The position numbers and the translations under genes are program-made. From Lysobacteraceae bacterium NML93-0793 (GTDB lineage: Bacteria > Pseudomonadota > Gammaproteobacteria > Xanthomonadales > Xanthomonadaceae), in NCBI GenBank assembly GCA_002324875.1, contig NTJG01000002.1, forward strand, positions 124,001-188,000: a stretch of DNA of 64,000 bases, given 5' to 3'. Shown in pieces: positions 28,741 to 38,714 of the stretch (position 1 is the first letter of the stretch; every line of letters starts with the position of its first letter). The notes under the pieces were generated by a model that was not told the DNA's origin, made no database searches, and saw only the letters and a program-made list of their open reading frames with translations.

Positions 28741-29571
28741 ATGACCGAGATCACCTCGCCCACGCGCCGCCGCCTGCTGCGCGGACTCGCCCTTGCCGGC
28801 GGCGCCGCCGTCCTGTCCGGTTGCGCAGCCACGTTGCCGTCATCGGCAGCGCCCGCGGCCGGCCGCTTCGTGCGCCGCCAGGTGACCGTGAACGGCCGTG
28901 CATACGCCTACCAGGTGTTCGTGCCGGCGCGTGCCGTCCCGCGGCCGCTTCCCGTCGTCCTGTTTCTGCACGGCTCGGGCGAACGCGGCGACGACGGCGA
29001 GCGGCAGACGCAGGCCGGCCTCGGCCCCTACGTGCGCGCGCATGCCGCGGACGTCCCGGCGCTCATCGTCTTTCCACAGTCGCCCCAGGGCGCGTCGTGG
29101 GAGGGCGACACGGCGACGATGGCGCTGGCCGCACTCGACGCGGCGACCGCGGAGTTCGACGGCGACCGCAGCCGCACATCGCTGACCGGCATGTCGCGGG
29201 GCGGCTACGGCACCTGGTCGCTGGCACTGCGCGAGCCGGCGCGCTTCGCCGCGCTGGTGCCGGTGTGCGGCGGCATCACCGCGCCGGGCACCCGGCCCGA
29301 TCTGGACACGCTGTACGTGGAGTCGACGCACGCCTCGGCCGATCCGTTCGCCGCCGCGGCGCGAGGTCTGCGCGAGATTCCGAGCTGGGTCTTCCACGGC
29401 GCGCGCGACGACCTGGTACCGCCCGAGCAGTCACGGCGCATGGTGGCCGCACTGCAGCGCGAAGGCGCGGATGTGCGCTACACCGAATTTCCCGATGCCA
29501 ACCACAACAGCTGGGATGCCGCCTACGCCACGCCCGGGCTCTGGGAGTGGCTGTTGCGGCAGCGTCGCTGA
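28741..29571 (+). CDS. Tat-exported lipoprotein esterase, alpha/beta-hydrolase
   Basis: 276-residue predicted serine hydrolase. The N-terminus is a twin-arginine signal (RRRLLRG) with an overlapping lipobox LSGC, so it is probably folded before export and lipid-anchored. The body is an alpha/beta-hydrolase: oxyanion region LFLHGSGERG, nucleophile elbow GMSRGGYG, acid near HGARDDLVP, and catalytic histidine in ANHNSWD. It resembles the dienelactone hydrolase / phospholipase-carboxylesterase group. Substrate unknown. Confidence 0.83.
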   Translation: MTEITSPTRRRLLRGLALAGGAAVLSGCAATLPSSAAPAAGRFVRRQVTVNGRAYAYQVFVPARAVPRPLPVVLFLHGSGERGDDGERQTQAGLGPYVRAHAADVPALIVFPQSPQGASWEGDTATMALAALDAATAEFDGDRSRTSLTGMSRGGYGTWSLALREPARFAALVPVCGGITAPGTRPDLDTLYVESTHASADPFAAAARGLREIPSWVFHGARDDLVPPEQSRRMVAALQREGADVRYTEFPDANHNSWDAAYATPGLWEWLLRQRR

Positions 29572-29598
29572 GGTTTGGCGAACCGCGTCGCCCCGTCC

Positions 29599-30984
29599 TC
29601 AGCGCCGTGCGCGACGCCGACGCGCGAGCGCGCTGAGGGTCGCGATCACCGCGGTCAGCGCGGCCATCGACAGGAACTGCGCGCGCGTGTCGGGCGAGGC
29701 GATCAGCAGCGCGAAGATCACCCCGAGAATGCCGAGCGCGCACAGGGTCAGCACCGGAAAGCCGCGCATCCGCACCGGCATGGCCGCGCCGACGCGGTCC
29801 GCACGCCGCCGCAGGATCAGCTGCGACACGAGCGCCAGTGTCCACACCAGCAGGCAGGTCGCACCGACGATGTTGAGCAGCGTCGGCAGCACGCGTCCGG
29901 GGGCCAGAAGCTCCAGCGCCGCAGCCGCGAAGCCGAACGACACGCTGGCCAGCACCGCCGCGAACGGCACCAGCCGGCGATCGCTGCGTCCGAGCAGCGC
30001 CGGCGCTTCACCGCGCCGGGCCAGCGACCAGATCATCCGCGAGGCGCCGTAGAGATTGGCATTGAGCGCCGACAGCAGCGCGATCACCGCGACCAGTGTG
30101 ATCGCCGTCGCCGCGCCGGGAATCCGGGCGACCTCGAGCACCGCCGCGAACGGCGACGCCAGCGCGGGACTGGTCCAGGGCACGACGAGGACGATCACCG
30201 CGATCGAGCCGAGATAGAACACCAGGATGCGCCAGGCGACCGTGCGGATCGCGCGGGCCAGGCTGCGCGCCGGATCGGCCGTCTCCGCAGCCGCGATGGC
30301 GACGATCTCGGTACCGCCGAACGCGAACACCACCACCAGAAGCGCCGCGCCGATGCCGATCAGGCCGTTGGGCGCGAAACCGCCCTGCGCGGTCAGGTTC
30401 GCCAGACCCGGCGACGCCACCTCGGGCAACACGCCCAGCAGCAGCGCGATGCCGATACCGATGAAGGCGAGGATCGCCACGACCTTGAGGATGGCGAACC
30501 AGAACTCGAACTCGCCGAAATTGCGCACGCCCAGCAGATTGATCGCGGTGAACACCGCCATGAACGCAAGCGTGAGTCCGGGCACCGACAGGCCGGGCCA
30601 GATCGTCGCCAGCAGACCGGCCGCGCCCACCGCTTCGGCCGCGACGACCACGACCACCTGCAGCCACCACAGCCAGCCCACCGTGGCACCGGCGGTCGGC
30701 CCCATGGCGTCCTCGGCATAGACCGAGAACGCACCGCTGGCCGGCTTGGCCGCGGCCATTTCGCCGAGGGCGTGCATCACCACGATCACCAGCGCGCCGG
30801 CGATCAGGTACGAGACCAGCACCGCAGGCCCGGCGGCCTGGATGCCGACACCGGACCCGAGGAACAGGCCGGCGCCGATCGCGCTGCCCAGGCCCATCAT
30901 CACCAGCTGCCGCGGCTTGAGCGCGTGGGCCGGTGCCGCGGCGGCGTGGTCGGGAAGCGAAGTGGACGGATCGGTGGACGACAT
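29599..30984 (-). CDS. APC-superfamily amino acid permease
   Basis: 461-residue transporter with about 12 transmembrane helices and the APC N-terminal signature (MMGLGSAIGAGLFLGSG, then ALGEMAAAKPASGAF), typical of the amino acid transporter (AAT) family such as AroP or CycA. A conserved GGTEIVAIAAAETADPARS lies near the middle. Substrate specificity cannot be read. The ATG at 30984 (MSSTDPS) is preferred over the open frame's upstream ATG at 31053. It stands alone, convergent with the esterase gene (28 bp gap). Confidence 0.88.
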   Translation of the reverse strand: MSSTDPSTSLPDHAAAAPAHALKPRQLVMMGLGSAIGAGLFLGSGVGIQAAGPAVLVSYLIAGALVIVVMHALGEMAAAKPASGAFSVYAEDAMGPTAGATVGWLWWLQVVVVVAAEAVGAAGLLATIWPGLSVPGLTLAFMAVFTAINLLGVRNFGEFEFWFAILKVVAILAFIGIGIALLLGVLPEVASPGLANLTAQGGFAPNGLIGIGAALLVVVFAFGGTEIVAIAAAETADPARSLARAIRTVAWRILVFYLGSIAVIVLVVPWTSPALASPFAAVLEVARIPGAATAITLVAVIALLSALNANLYGASRMIWSLARRGEAPALLGRSDRRLVPFAAVLASVSFGFAAAALELLAPGRVLPTLLNIVGATCLLVWTLALVSQLILRRRADRVGAAMPVRMRGFPVLTLCALGILGVIFALLIASPDTRAQFLSMAALTAVIATLSALARRRRARR

Positions 30985-31119
30985 CGGAATGGCCGGGCTT
31001 GAGGACGGCGCACGATACGCCTTCGCGCACGTCCCGTGCGACGGCGGTCGCACTCCGCGGCGACATGCAGCGTGCCGGCCGCGTGCGCAGTCGACCGCCC
31101 CGGCAGCCCGGGCGTGGCA

Positions 31120-32067
31120 TCAGCCCAGCAGCGCGTCCAGCACGGCCATGCGCACGGCCACGCCGTTGCGTACCTGACGCAGGATCAGCGACTGCGCCCC
31201 GTCGGCGACCTCGTCGGTGATCTCCACACCGCGGTTCATCGGGCCGGGATGCAGCACCACCGCATCGGGCGCGGCGAGGCGCAGACGGCGCGCATCGAGG
31301 CCGTAGTCGCGGTGGTAGTCGTCGAGCGACGCGACCAGCCCCTCGTCCATGCGCTCGCGCTGCAGGCGCAGCATCATCACCGCATCCACGCCGTCGAGTG
31401 CGGCATCCAGATCGTGCCCGACGGCGCAGCCGGCCAGCGCGTCGCCATCGGGCAACAGGGCCGCCGGCCCACAAACGCGGATCTCGCCCGCGCCCAGCGT
31501 GCGCAGCGCGTGCAGATCGCTGCGTGCCACGCGCGAATGTTTCACGTCACCGACGATCGCGACGCGCAGGTCCGAGAAATCCGCCCCCTTGGCCTGGCGC
31601 AGCGTCAGCATGTCGAGCAGGCCCTGGGTGGGGTGCGCGCTGCGTCCGTCCCCGGCGTTGAGCAGGGCGACGCCCGGCGCGGCGGCCACGGCCAGCGCCG
31701 CGACCGCGCCGTCGGCGGAGTGGCGCACGACGAAGCCACGCACGCCCATGGCCTCGATGTTGCGGAAGGTGTCGAGCGCGGTCTCGCCCTTGGTCGTCGA
31801 AGACGTCGAGGCATCGAAGCCGAGCACGTCGGCCCCCAGACGCTGCGCCGCGCGCTGGAAACTCAGACGCGTGCGTGTCGAGGGCTCGAAGAACAGCGTG
31901 CAGATGGCGGTGCCGGCGAGCCGACGGCTCGGTGCGTCGTCGTCGAGCCACGCCTGCGCATGGTCGAGCAGCGCTTCGAGCACCGGACGCGGCAGGCCCT
32001 CGAGCGTGAGCAGGTGGCGCAGACGGCCGGAGGAATCGACTTGCGCGGGAGAATCGGAAACGGACAT
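31120..32067 (-). CDS. pyrB: Aspartate carbamoyltransferase catalytic chain
   Basis: Second step of pyrimidine synthesis. The 315-residue protein has the carbamoyl-phosphate-binding FFEPSTRTRLSF, HPTQG and the aspartate-loop MMLRLQRERM; all key residues are present. No pyrI regulatory chain is encoded beside it, and a pyrC-like partner is not in the window. The start is taken as the ATG at 32067; the frame opens at 32097. It ends the conserved yqgE-ruvX-pyrB operon. Confidence 0.94.
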   Translation of the reverse strand: MSVSDSPAQVDSSGRLRHLLTLEGLPRPVLEALLDHAQAWLDDDAPSRRLAGTAICTLFFEPSTRTRLSFQRAAQRLGADVLGFDASTSSTTKGETALDTFRNIEAMGVRGFVVRHSADGAVAALAVAAAPGVALLNAGDGRSAHPTQGLLDMLTLRQAKGADFSDLRVAIVGDVKHSRVARSDLHALRTLGAGEIRVCGPAALLPDGDALAGCAVGHDLDAALDGVDAVMMLRLQRERMDEGLVASLDDYHRDYGLDARRLRLAAPDAVVLHPGPMNRGVEITDEVADGAQSLILRQVRNGVAVRMAVLDALLG

Positions 32068-32133
32068 CACGATGACGGGCAGCCGCGGGATGCGCATTGT
32101 CCCGCACCCGGGCCGGGCACGGCGAGTACCGGA

Positions 32134-32610
32134 CTACACCGGCGTGGCGTCGTCCGGTGACGCCAGCCAGCGTTCGATGATCACGGCCGCGGCCACGGCA
32201 TCGAGCGCCGCGGCATCACGCTTGCGGCGGCGCCCTTCGGCCCGGTCGAGCGCGAAGCGCTGCGCGGCCTCGATCGAACTCGAGCGCTCGTCCATCAGCA
32301 CCACCGGAACGCGGTAGCGGGCCGCCAGCTGCCGCGCGAAACCCAGCGCGCGCGCGCGGGCGGGCTGATCGCCGCCGTCGAGCGTCATCGGATCGCCGAC
32401 GATCATGCCGTCGGGCCGCCACTCCTTGTGCACGCGATCGATGGCCGGCCAGTCGATCTGGTCGCCGTGCACGTCGATCACCGCCAGCGCACGCGCGCCG
32501 TGTCCGAAGGCGCTGCCCACCGCAACGCCGATGCGCCGTGCGCCCACATCGAAGCCCAGCACCGTACCGTCGCGGCGGATCGAGGGCGCAGGGGCCGGCG
32601 CGTCGCTCAT
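32134..32610 (-). CDS. ruvX: Holliday junction resolvase RuvX (YqgF)
   Basis: RNase H-fold protein of 158 residues with the catalytic [14 protein letters not shown] start, then VGDPMTLDG and [10 protein letters not shown], and a closing [12 protein letters not shown] with the last acidic residue. Family members resolve recombination junctions or process pre-16S rRNA. The first ATG consistent with the fold is at 32610, four bases inside the yqgE stop. Middle gene of yqgE-ruvX-pyrB. Confidence 0.92.
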   Translation of the reverse strand: MSDAPAPAPSIRRDGTVLGFDVGARRIGVAVGSAFGHGARALAVIDVHGDQIDWPAIDRVHKEWRPDGMIVGDPMTLDGGDQPARARALGFARQLAARYRVPVVLMDERSSSIEAAQRFALDRAEGRRRKRDAAALDAVAAAVIIERWLASPDDATPV

Positions 32611-33161
32611 GCCCGGCCGCTGTGGCTGGCGACGTGCATCATGTCCACCCCGAGGCGCCCGGCCGCAGCCTGCCAACGTGCCTCGAGCGGCGTGTCGAAC
32701 AGCAGCGGCGCATCGGCCGGCACTGTGAGCCAGCTGGTCTCGGTGAGCTCGTGCTCGAGCTGTCCGGCGCCCCATCCGGCGCAGCCCAGCGCGACCAGGG
32801 CGTTGTCCGGGCCCTCGCCGACCGCCATCGCCTCCAGCACGTCGCGCGACGTGGTGACGAAGAGCCCTTCGGCGATCGCCAGACTGGAATCCCAGCCGGT
32901 ATCCCCGTCGTGGATCACGAAGCCGCGCTCGGGATGCACCGGCCCGCCAGCCAGCACGCGGTGCTCGCGCAGCCGCTGGTCGACGAGCACGATGCCCATC
33001 TGCGCGAGCACATCACCGAGCGTGTACTCGGACGGCCGGTTGACGACCACGCCCATTGCACCGTTGCCGTCGTGCTGGCAGATCAACGCGACCGAACGCG
33101 CGAAGTCGGGATCCTGCAACGCAGGCAGTGCGACCAGCATGTGGTGGGTGAGAAACGCCAT
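32607..33161 (-). CDS. YqgE/AlgH family protein
   Basis: 184-residue protein with the UPF0301 signature: [33 protein letters not shown] region at residues about 6-40, then [13 protein letters not shown] and [13 protein letters not shown]. AlgH of Pseudomonas influences alginate production, but the molecular role is not known. Overlaps ruvX by four bases. The slyD-like gene is 71 bases upstream on the same strand. Confidence 0.9.
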   Translation of the reverse strand: MAFLTHHMLVALPALQDPDFARSVALICQHDGNGAMGVVVNRPSEYTLGDVLAQMGIVLVDQRLREHRVLAGGPVHPERGFVIHDGDTGWDSSLAIAEGLFVTTSRDVLEAMAVGEGPDNALVALGCAGWGAGQLEHELTETSWLTVPADAPLLFDTPLEARWQAAAGRLGVDMMHVASHSGRA

Positions 33162-33232
33162 GCCGGCATTCTAACGGGCCGGCCCGTCGCAGGCGTGCGA
33201 GGCCGGCGCGGCCCCGCCTCCCGCACGCGGCT

Positions 33233-33688
33233 TCACAGACCGAACTGGATTTCCTGCGGCGTGGCGACGCGGACGTTCAGCACCTCGACCTCGGCGCGCA
33301 GCGTGCGTCCGGCCAGCGGATTGTTGCCGTCGACGGTGATGCTGTCGGCGTCGAGCGCGGTCACCACCACGTCCAGCGGTCCGCGCTCGGTCTGCGCGCG
33401 CAGTTTTTCGCCGACGGCGGGCACGCTGCTGCCGGTGAAGGTGCTGCGCGGCAAGCGCTGCACCAGGCTGTCGTGGCGCGGACCGAACCCCTGTTCGGGC
33501 GGAATATCGACGGTGAACGTATCGCCGGGACTGCGGCCGTCCAGTGCCTGCTCGAGGCCCTGGATGATCGTGCCGCTGCCGTGCATGTAGACCAGCGGAT
33601 CGTGTCCGCGCGTCGTCGTGATGGCCTGGCCGTCGGCATCGGACAGCGTGAAGTGGACGGTGGCGACGCGGCGATGTGCGATTTCCAT
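33233..33688 (-). CDS. FKBP-type peptidyl-prolyl isomerase, SlyD-like
   Basis: 151-residue prolyl isomerase. The FKBP core is split by the IF (insert-in-flap) chaperone domain as in SlyD: VHFTLSDADGQAI, then MHGSGTIIQGLEQAL..GD, an insert around IPPEQGFGPRHDSLVQ, and NNPLAGRTLRAEVEVL. The histidine/cysteine-rich metal-binding tail of E. coli SlyD is absent. It acts in the cytoplasm as a folding helper. It runs 71 bases before yqgE on the same strand and may share its promoter. Confidence 0.88.
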   Translation of the reverse strand: MEIAHRRVATVHFTLSDADGQAITTTRGHDPLVYMHGSGTIIQGLEQALDGRSPGDTFTVDIPPEQGFGPRHDSLVQRLPRSTFTGSSVPAVGEKLRAQTERGPLDVVVTALDADSITVDGNNPLAGRTLRAEVEVLNVRVATPQEIQFGL

Positions 33689-33795
33689 CTACGGTGTCCC
33701 TCTGGCGATGCCCGATGGTCGCGCGCTGCGCGTGAACGTCGCAACCCGGTGACGCCCGCATGGCGGCTCGAGGCGCGGCTGCTTATGCTGCCGCG

Positions 33796-34335
33796 ATGAG
33801 CGCCTATTGCGACATCGCGCCCGGGCATCCGGTGCACGGCCCCTATCACGCCACCGAATACGGCTTTCCGCAGCGCGACGAATCGGTGCTGTTCGAACGT
33901 CTGCTGCTGGAGATCAACCAGGCCGGACTGAGCTGGGAGACCATCCTGCGCAAGCGCGAGGGGTTCCGCGCCGCCTATGACGGCTTCGACGTCGATACCG
34001 TCGCCGCCTACGGAGAAGCAGAACGCGCGCGTTTGATGCACGATGCCGGGATCATCCGCAACCGGCTCAAGATCGAGGCCGCGATCCACAATGCGCAGGT
34101 GATCCAGGGCCTGCGCGCCAGCCACGGCGGTTTCGCGCAGTGGCTCGACGCGCATGCGGTCGAGGACGGCGCGCCACGTGACAAGGCCGCATGGGTCAAG
34201 CTGTTCAAGAAGACCTTCCGCTTCACCGGCGGGGAGATCACCGGCGAATTCCTGATGAGCCTGGGCTACCTGCCCGGCGCGCATCGGCCCGACTGCCCGG
34301 TGGCGATCCTGCTCCGGGACCGCGCCGCGCGATGA
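33796..34335 (+). CDS. tag: DNA-3-methyladenine glycosylase I
   Basis: Base-excision repair glycosylase of 179 residues. The zinc ligands seen in E. coli Tag have equivalents: Cys in YCD near the N-terminus, His in YHATEYGFP, and the C-terminal H-R-P-D-C. QAGLSWETILRKRE and AGIIRNRLKIEA are strong family matches; the N-terminal motif reads HATEYG where E. coli has a Trp, which I believe is common in this group of bacteria. ATG 33796 (MSAYCD) is chosen. It overlaps the next gene by four bases. Confidence 0.88.
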   Translation: MSAYCDIAPGHPVHGPYHATEYGFPQRDESVLFERLLLEINQAGLSWETILRKREGFRAAYDGFDVDTVAAYGEAERARLMHDAGIIRNRLKIEAAIHNAQVIQGLRASHGGFAQWLDAHAVEDGAPRDKAAWVKLFKKTFRFTGGEITGEFLMSLGYLPGAHRPDCPVAILLRDRAAR

Positions 34336-35393
34336 GGTCTTGGCGTCCGATCGTATGGCTGCTCGCGACCTTCGGCATCGCGCCGGCGCTGGCGGTGTGC
34401 GCCGCATCGCCTGCGGACCGGTTGCGCGCGGCCATTCTCGACGCGGCGGCCACAGGCGCGCCGGACCCGGTGGACGCGGCGCTGGCCGACCGTCGCCATC
34501 CGGATGGCATCGTGCTCGATCTCGAGCTGGCCGACGACCAGGGCGAGCCGATCGCGGACTGCCTGGCCGGCCACCCGCGGCCGCCCGGTGTCTCGCCAGC
34601 CGACTGGCAGGCCCTGGCGGCATGGCCGGGCCTCTGCGACCGCGGCGACGCTGAAGGCCGCAGCGCGCGCCTGCAGTTGCTCGATCTCGACCGCGACGGC
34701 CGGCTCGATCTGATCCGCGAGACCTATCTCGGCGGCACCGGCCTGTTCTCGCAGATCGAACTGCTTCGCCAGCGCGCGGACGGCTTCGCGTCTCCGCCCG
34801 CGACGCCCGCTACCGTCGACACACGCGACATCGCCACCTATTCGATCAACGGCCGCGGCGCCGACCAGGCCTTCGACCTCATCGATATCGAGGGGCAGGT
34901 GCTGGTCGCCTACCGCGACAGCCTCTACGCCGAGGACACCCTCACCCTCGCGCCTCCATTCGCTGCGCCGGCGGCCCAGGGTGCGTTACGCGTGCGCTAT
35001 GCGATGCGCCATCGCGTTGCGCCGCCGTCCGACGATGCGCCCGTATCCGCACGCGATGCCGCGGTCGATCGCGCGCTCGACGCGTTGGCACGACGCGACA
35101 GCACGATGCGCGCCTGCCCGCAGCGCCCTGGGGATGCGCCCCGGCCGTGGCACGGGGCCGGGCACTATACGTTCGAATACGCGGCGGCGTTCGACGTGCG
35201 CCACGCCGGCGATTGCGTGGAAGTGGCCGTGGTCCATCTGCTCAACAGTGATCGTCCGCCCGGCGGCCGCAGCTGCTGCATGGCCTGGGTGCATGACCGT
35301 CACGGGCAGCAGGTCGCCGACATCGCGCTGGTCACCGACCGTCGCGTGCTCGACGTCGACATCATCCCGGCACGCGAGGATCAACGCCCCTGA
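34332..35393 (+). CDS. Hypothetical exported protein
   Basis: 353-residue protein I do not recognise. A signal peptide (WLLATFGIAPALAVCA) is predicted. The mature protein has several cysteines, an Asp-rich segment LLDLDRDGRLDLIRET resembling an FG-GAP/VCBS or EF-hand-like calcium loop (DLDRDGRLD), and a C-terminal part with HAGDCVEVAVVHLLNSD. The gene starts inside the tag stop (ATGA) and so is co-transcribed. I cannot propose a function. Confidence 0.6.
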   Translation: MRSWRPIVWLLATFGIAPALAVCAASPADRLRAAILDAAATGAPDPVDAALADRRHPDGIVLDLELADDQGEPIADCLAGHPRPPGVSPADWQALAAWPGLCDRGDAEGRSARLQLLDLDRDGRLDLIRETYLGGTGLFSQIELLRQRADGFASPPATPATVDTRDIATYSINGRGADQAFDLIDIEGQVLVAYRDSLYAEDTLTLAPPFAAPAAQGALRVRYAMRHRVAPPSDDAPVSARDAAVDRALDALARRDSTMRACPQRPGDAPRPWHGAGHYTFEYAAAFDVRHAGDCVEVAVVHLLNSDRPPGGRSCCMAWVHDRHGQQVADIALVTDRRVLDVDIIPAREDQRP

Positions 35394-35401
35394 ATGCAGA
35401 A

Positions 35402-35428
35402 ACGCCCGCCGGTGTGAGCGGCGGGCGT
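35402..35428. terminator. Hairpin between hypothetical gene and sodA
   Basis: CGCCCGCC (35403-35410) pairs with GGCGGGCG (35420-35427). On the minus strand the stem is followed by TTTCTG, so it most likely ends sodA; on the plus strand there is no T-run. Confidence 0.6.
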
Positions 35429-35452
35429 CAGGGCAATCGCAGCGTGACGCGA

Positions 35453-36079
<627 letters not shown>

Positions 36080-36219
36080 GAGCGGGATCTCCTTCGGGAA
36101 TGAACGCGCCATTGTCCTCCGGCGGAGGTCAATTTGGCGACAATGCGGCGTCACCTTAGCGGCAGGTCCGGCTGGATCTCGGCAACACTGCGTTTCGCGG
36201 CTGCCCGACGTCCGCATAC

Positions 36220-36248
36220 GACAACGCCCCGCGAGGCGGGGCGCTGTC
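36220..36248. terminator. Rho-independent-like terminator downstream of pilU
   Basis: CGCCCCGC (36225-36232) and GCGGGGCG (36236-36243) form a stem with loop GAG. It is extended by GACA/TGTC (36220-36223, 36245-36248) and followed on the minus strand by GTTGTCG. It lies 27-55 bases past the pilU stop. Confidence 0.6.
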
Positions 36249-36274
36249 GGCGTGCAATCGAAGCCGGCGCTGCG

Positions 36275-37405
36275 TCAGCGCACCTCGGCGACCTCGACGC
36301 CGTCCAGCCCCTGGGCGAGGGTGCGGGCATCGCCGCCCTGGGCCAGCTTGATGCGCAGGCGCACCTCGTTGGCCGAGTCGGCGTAGCGCAGCGCGTCCTC
36401 GTAGGAGATCTCGCCGGCCTGGTAGAGCTCGAACAACGCCTGGTCGAAGGTCTTCATGCCCAGATTGGTCGATTCCTTCATGACCTCCTTGAGCTTGTGG
36501 ATCTCGCCGTCGCGGATGTAGTCCTGCACCAGCGGCGTGCCGAGCATGATTTCCATCGCCGCGCGCCGGCCCTTGCCGTCGGGCGTGGGAATCAGCTGCT
36601 GCGCGACCACGCCCTTGAGGTTGAGCGACAGGTCCATCAGCAGCTGGTTGCGGCGGTCTTCAGGGAAGAAGTTGATGATGCGGTCCATCGCCTGGTTGGC
36701 GTTGTTCGCATGCAGGGTGCACAGCACCAGATGGCCGGTTTCGGCGAAGGCGATCGCGTGGTCCATGCCCTCGCGGGTGCGCACCTCGCCGATCATGATC
36801 ACGTCCGGCGCCTGGCGCAGGGTGTTCTTCAGTGCGGCGTCCCAGCTGTCGGTGTCGATGCCGACTTCGCGCTGGGTGATGATGCAGCCGGCGTGCTTGT
36901 GCACGAATTCGATCGGGTCCTCGATCGTGATGATGTGACCGGTCGAGTTCTGGTTGCGGTAGCCGATCATCGCCGCGAGCGACGTCGATTTACCCGTGCC
37001 TGTGGCGCCGACGAAGATCACGATGCCGCGCTTGGTCATCGCCAGCGTCTTGATGATCGGCGGGAGGTTGAGCTCCTCGATCGTCGGGATGTGGGTCTCG
37101 ATCCGGCGCAGCACCATGCCGACCTGGTTGCGCTGGTAGAAGCACGAGATGCGGAAGCGGCCGACGCCCGAGACACCGATCGCGAAGTTGCACTCGTGGG
37201 TCTTCTCGAATTCCTCGCGCTGCGGCGGCGTCATCACGTTGAGCACCAGATCGCGCGCCTGCTGCGGCGTCAGCGGGTTCTGGGTGATCGGCGAGATCTT
37301 GCCGTGCACCTTGATCGACGGCGGCATGCCGGCGGTGATGAACAGGTCCGAGGCCTTTTGATGGGCCATCAGCTTGAGGAACGAGGTGAAATCGATGCTA
37401 CTCAT
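36275..37405 (-). CDS. pilU: Type IV pilus retraction ATPase PilU
   Basis: Hexameric PilT-like ATPase of 376 residues that assists pilus retraction. Walker A GATGTGKST, Asp box IEDPIEF, Walker B DVIMIGEVR and His box in TGHLVLCTLHANN are intact. The C-terminus is longer than in PilT (GDARTLAQGL...). It shares about half its sequence with the upstream pilT and follows it after 141 bases that contain an unusual repeat. Confidence 0.95.
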   Translation of the reverse strand: MSSIDFTSFLKLMAHQKASDLFITAGMPPSIKVHGKISPITQNPLTPQQARDLVLNVMTPPQREEFEKTHECNFAIGVSGVGRFRISCFYQRNQVGMVLRRIETHIPTIEELNLPPIIKTLAMTKRGIVIFVGATGTGKSTSLAAMIGYRNQNSTGHIITIEDPIEFVHKHAGCIITQREVGIDTDSWDAALKNTLRQAPDVIMIGEVRTREGMDHAIAFAETGHLVLCTLHANNANQAMDRIINFFPEDRRNQLLMDLSLNLKGVVAQQLIPTPDGKGRRAAMEIMLGTPLVQDYIRDGEIHKLKEVMKESTNLGMKTFDQALFELYQAGEISYEDALRYADSANEVRLRIKLAQGGDARTLAQGLDGVEVAEVR

Positions 37406-37423
37406 CTTTGGCTCCTTTGGAGC

Positions 37424-37543
37424 CGTGATTCGTGATTGGTGATTGGTGATTCGAAAAGGCGCTCCACGCGGCTTTCCGGCCTTACCCTCACGACATCAGA
37501 ACCGCGGCATTTCCGAATCACGAATCACCAATGACCAATCACG
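37424..37543. repeat. Heptamer-repeat element with inverted arms between pilT and pilU
   Basis: Four tandem heptamers of GTGATT[C/G] at 37425-37452 are matched by four inverted heptamers [C/G]AATCAC (one with a mismatch, CAATGAC) at 37515-37542, with about 60 bases between. The whole is a ~119 bp imperfect inverted-repeat element immediately after the pilT stop. It resembles a MITE/REP-type element. It cannot be a CRISPR: the units are seven bases with no spacers. Confidence 0.75.
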
Positions 37544-37546
37544 GTT

Positions 37547-38584
37547 TTACTCGAACAGCCGCTTGTCCTTCGCGTATTCCTTCGCCGCCGGACGCGTGAT
37601 CAGGCCGCGCTTGACGAGGTCCTGCAGATGCTGGTCGAGGGTCATCATGCCGGCCGACTGACCGGTCTGGATCGCCGAGTACATCTGCGCCACCTTGTCC
37701 TCGCGGATCAGATTGCGGATGGCGGGCGTGCCGACCATGATTTCCCAGGCGGCCGTACGGCCGCCGCCGACCTTCTTCAGCAGCGCCTGCGAGATCACCG
37801 CGCGCAGCGATTCGGACAGCATCGAGCGCACCATCGGCTTCTCGCCGGCCGGGAACACGTCGATGATGCGGTCGATGGTCTTGGCCGCGCTCGAGGTGTG
37901 CAGCGTGCCGAACACCAGGTGGCCGGTTTCCGCGGCCGTCAGCGCCAGACGGATGGTTTCCAGGTCACGCAATTCGCCGACCAGGATGTAGTCGGGGTCT
38001 TCGCGCAGCGCCGAGCGCAGCGCCTCGTTGAAGCCGTGCGTGTCGCGGTGCACTTCGCGCTGGTTGATCAGACACTTCTGCGAGGTGTGCACGAACTCGA
38101 TCGGATCTTCGACCGAGAGGATGTGCGCATATTCGTTCTTGTTGATGTGGTCGAGCATCGCCGCGAGCGTCGTCGACTTGCCCGAACCGGTCGGCCCGGT
38201 CACCAGGATCAGGCCCTGCGGCTGGTCGATCAACTGGCGGAAGATCGGCGGCGTGTTGAGGTCTTCGAGCGTCAGCACCTCGGACGGAATGGTGCGGAAC
38301 ACCGCACCGGCGCCGCGGTTCTGGTTGAACGCGTTGACGCGGAAGCGCGCCAGCCCGGGAATCTCGAACGAGAAGTCGACCTCGAGGAATTCCTCGTAAT
38401 CGCGGCGCTGCTTGTCCGACATGATGTCGTAGATCAGCGCGTGCACCTGCTTGTGCTCGAGCGCCGGAATGTTGATGCGGCGCACGTCGCCGTCCACGCG
38501 GATCATCGGCGGCAGGCCTGCCGACAGATGCAGGTCCGACGCCTTGTTCTTGACCGAGAACGCCAACAGTTCGGCGATATCCAT
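37547..38584 (-). CDS. pilT: Type IV pilus retraction ATPase PilT
   Basis: Motor ATPase of 345 residues that depolymerises type IV pili for twitching and DNA uptake. Walker A GPTGSGKST, Asp box VEDPIEF, Walker B YILVGELRD, His box TGHLVFGTLH and the C-terminal AIRNLIRE motif needed for retraction are all present. ATG at 38584 (MDIAELLAFS); the frame upstream is non-coding. Divergent from yggS across 130 bases. Confidence 0.96.
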   Translation of the reverse strand: MDIAELLAFSVKNKASDLHLSAGLPPMIRVDGDVRRINIPALEHKQVHALIYDIMSDKQRRDYEEFLEVDFSFEIPGLARFRVNAFNQNRGAGAVFRTIPSEVLTLEDLNTPPIFRQLIDQPQGLILVTGPTGSGKSTTLAAMLDHINKNEYAHILSVEDPIEFVHTSQKCLINQREVHRDTHGFNEALRSALREDPDYILVGELRDLETIRLALTAAETGHLVFGTLHTSSAAKTIDRIIDVFPAGEKPMVRSMLSESLRAVISQALLKKVGGGRTAAWEIMVGTPAIRNLIREDKVAQMYSAIQTGQSAGMMTLDQHLQDLVKRGLITRPAAKEYAKDKRLFE

Positions 38585-38714
38585 ACAACACCCCTTGATG
38601 ATGATCCGCACCGAGCGCGATGCCGGCCGGCTGGCTGGCGGCGCCCTGTCCCCGCCGGCAGTATAGACCCGGATCCGCGCCCCAGAACCAACCCGTCGCC
38701 GAGGACAGTCCCCC

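Noticed and set aside
37424-37543. Could the heptamer repeats be a CRISPR array?
   Set aside because: Units are seven bases, contiguous, and present in two opposite orientations with no unique spacers or cas genes.
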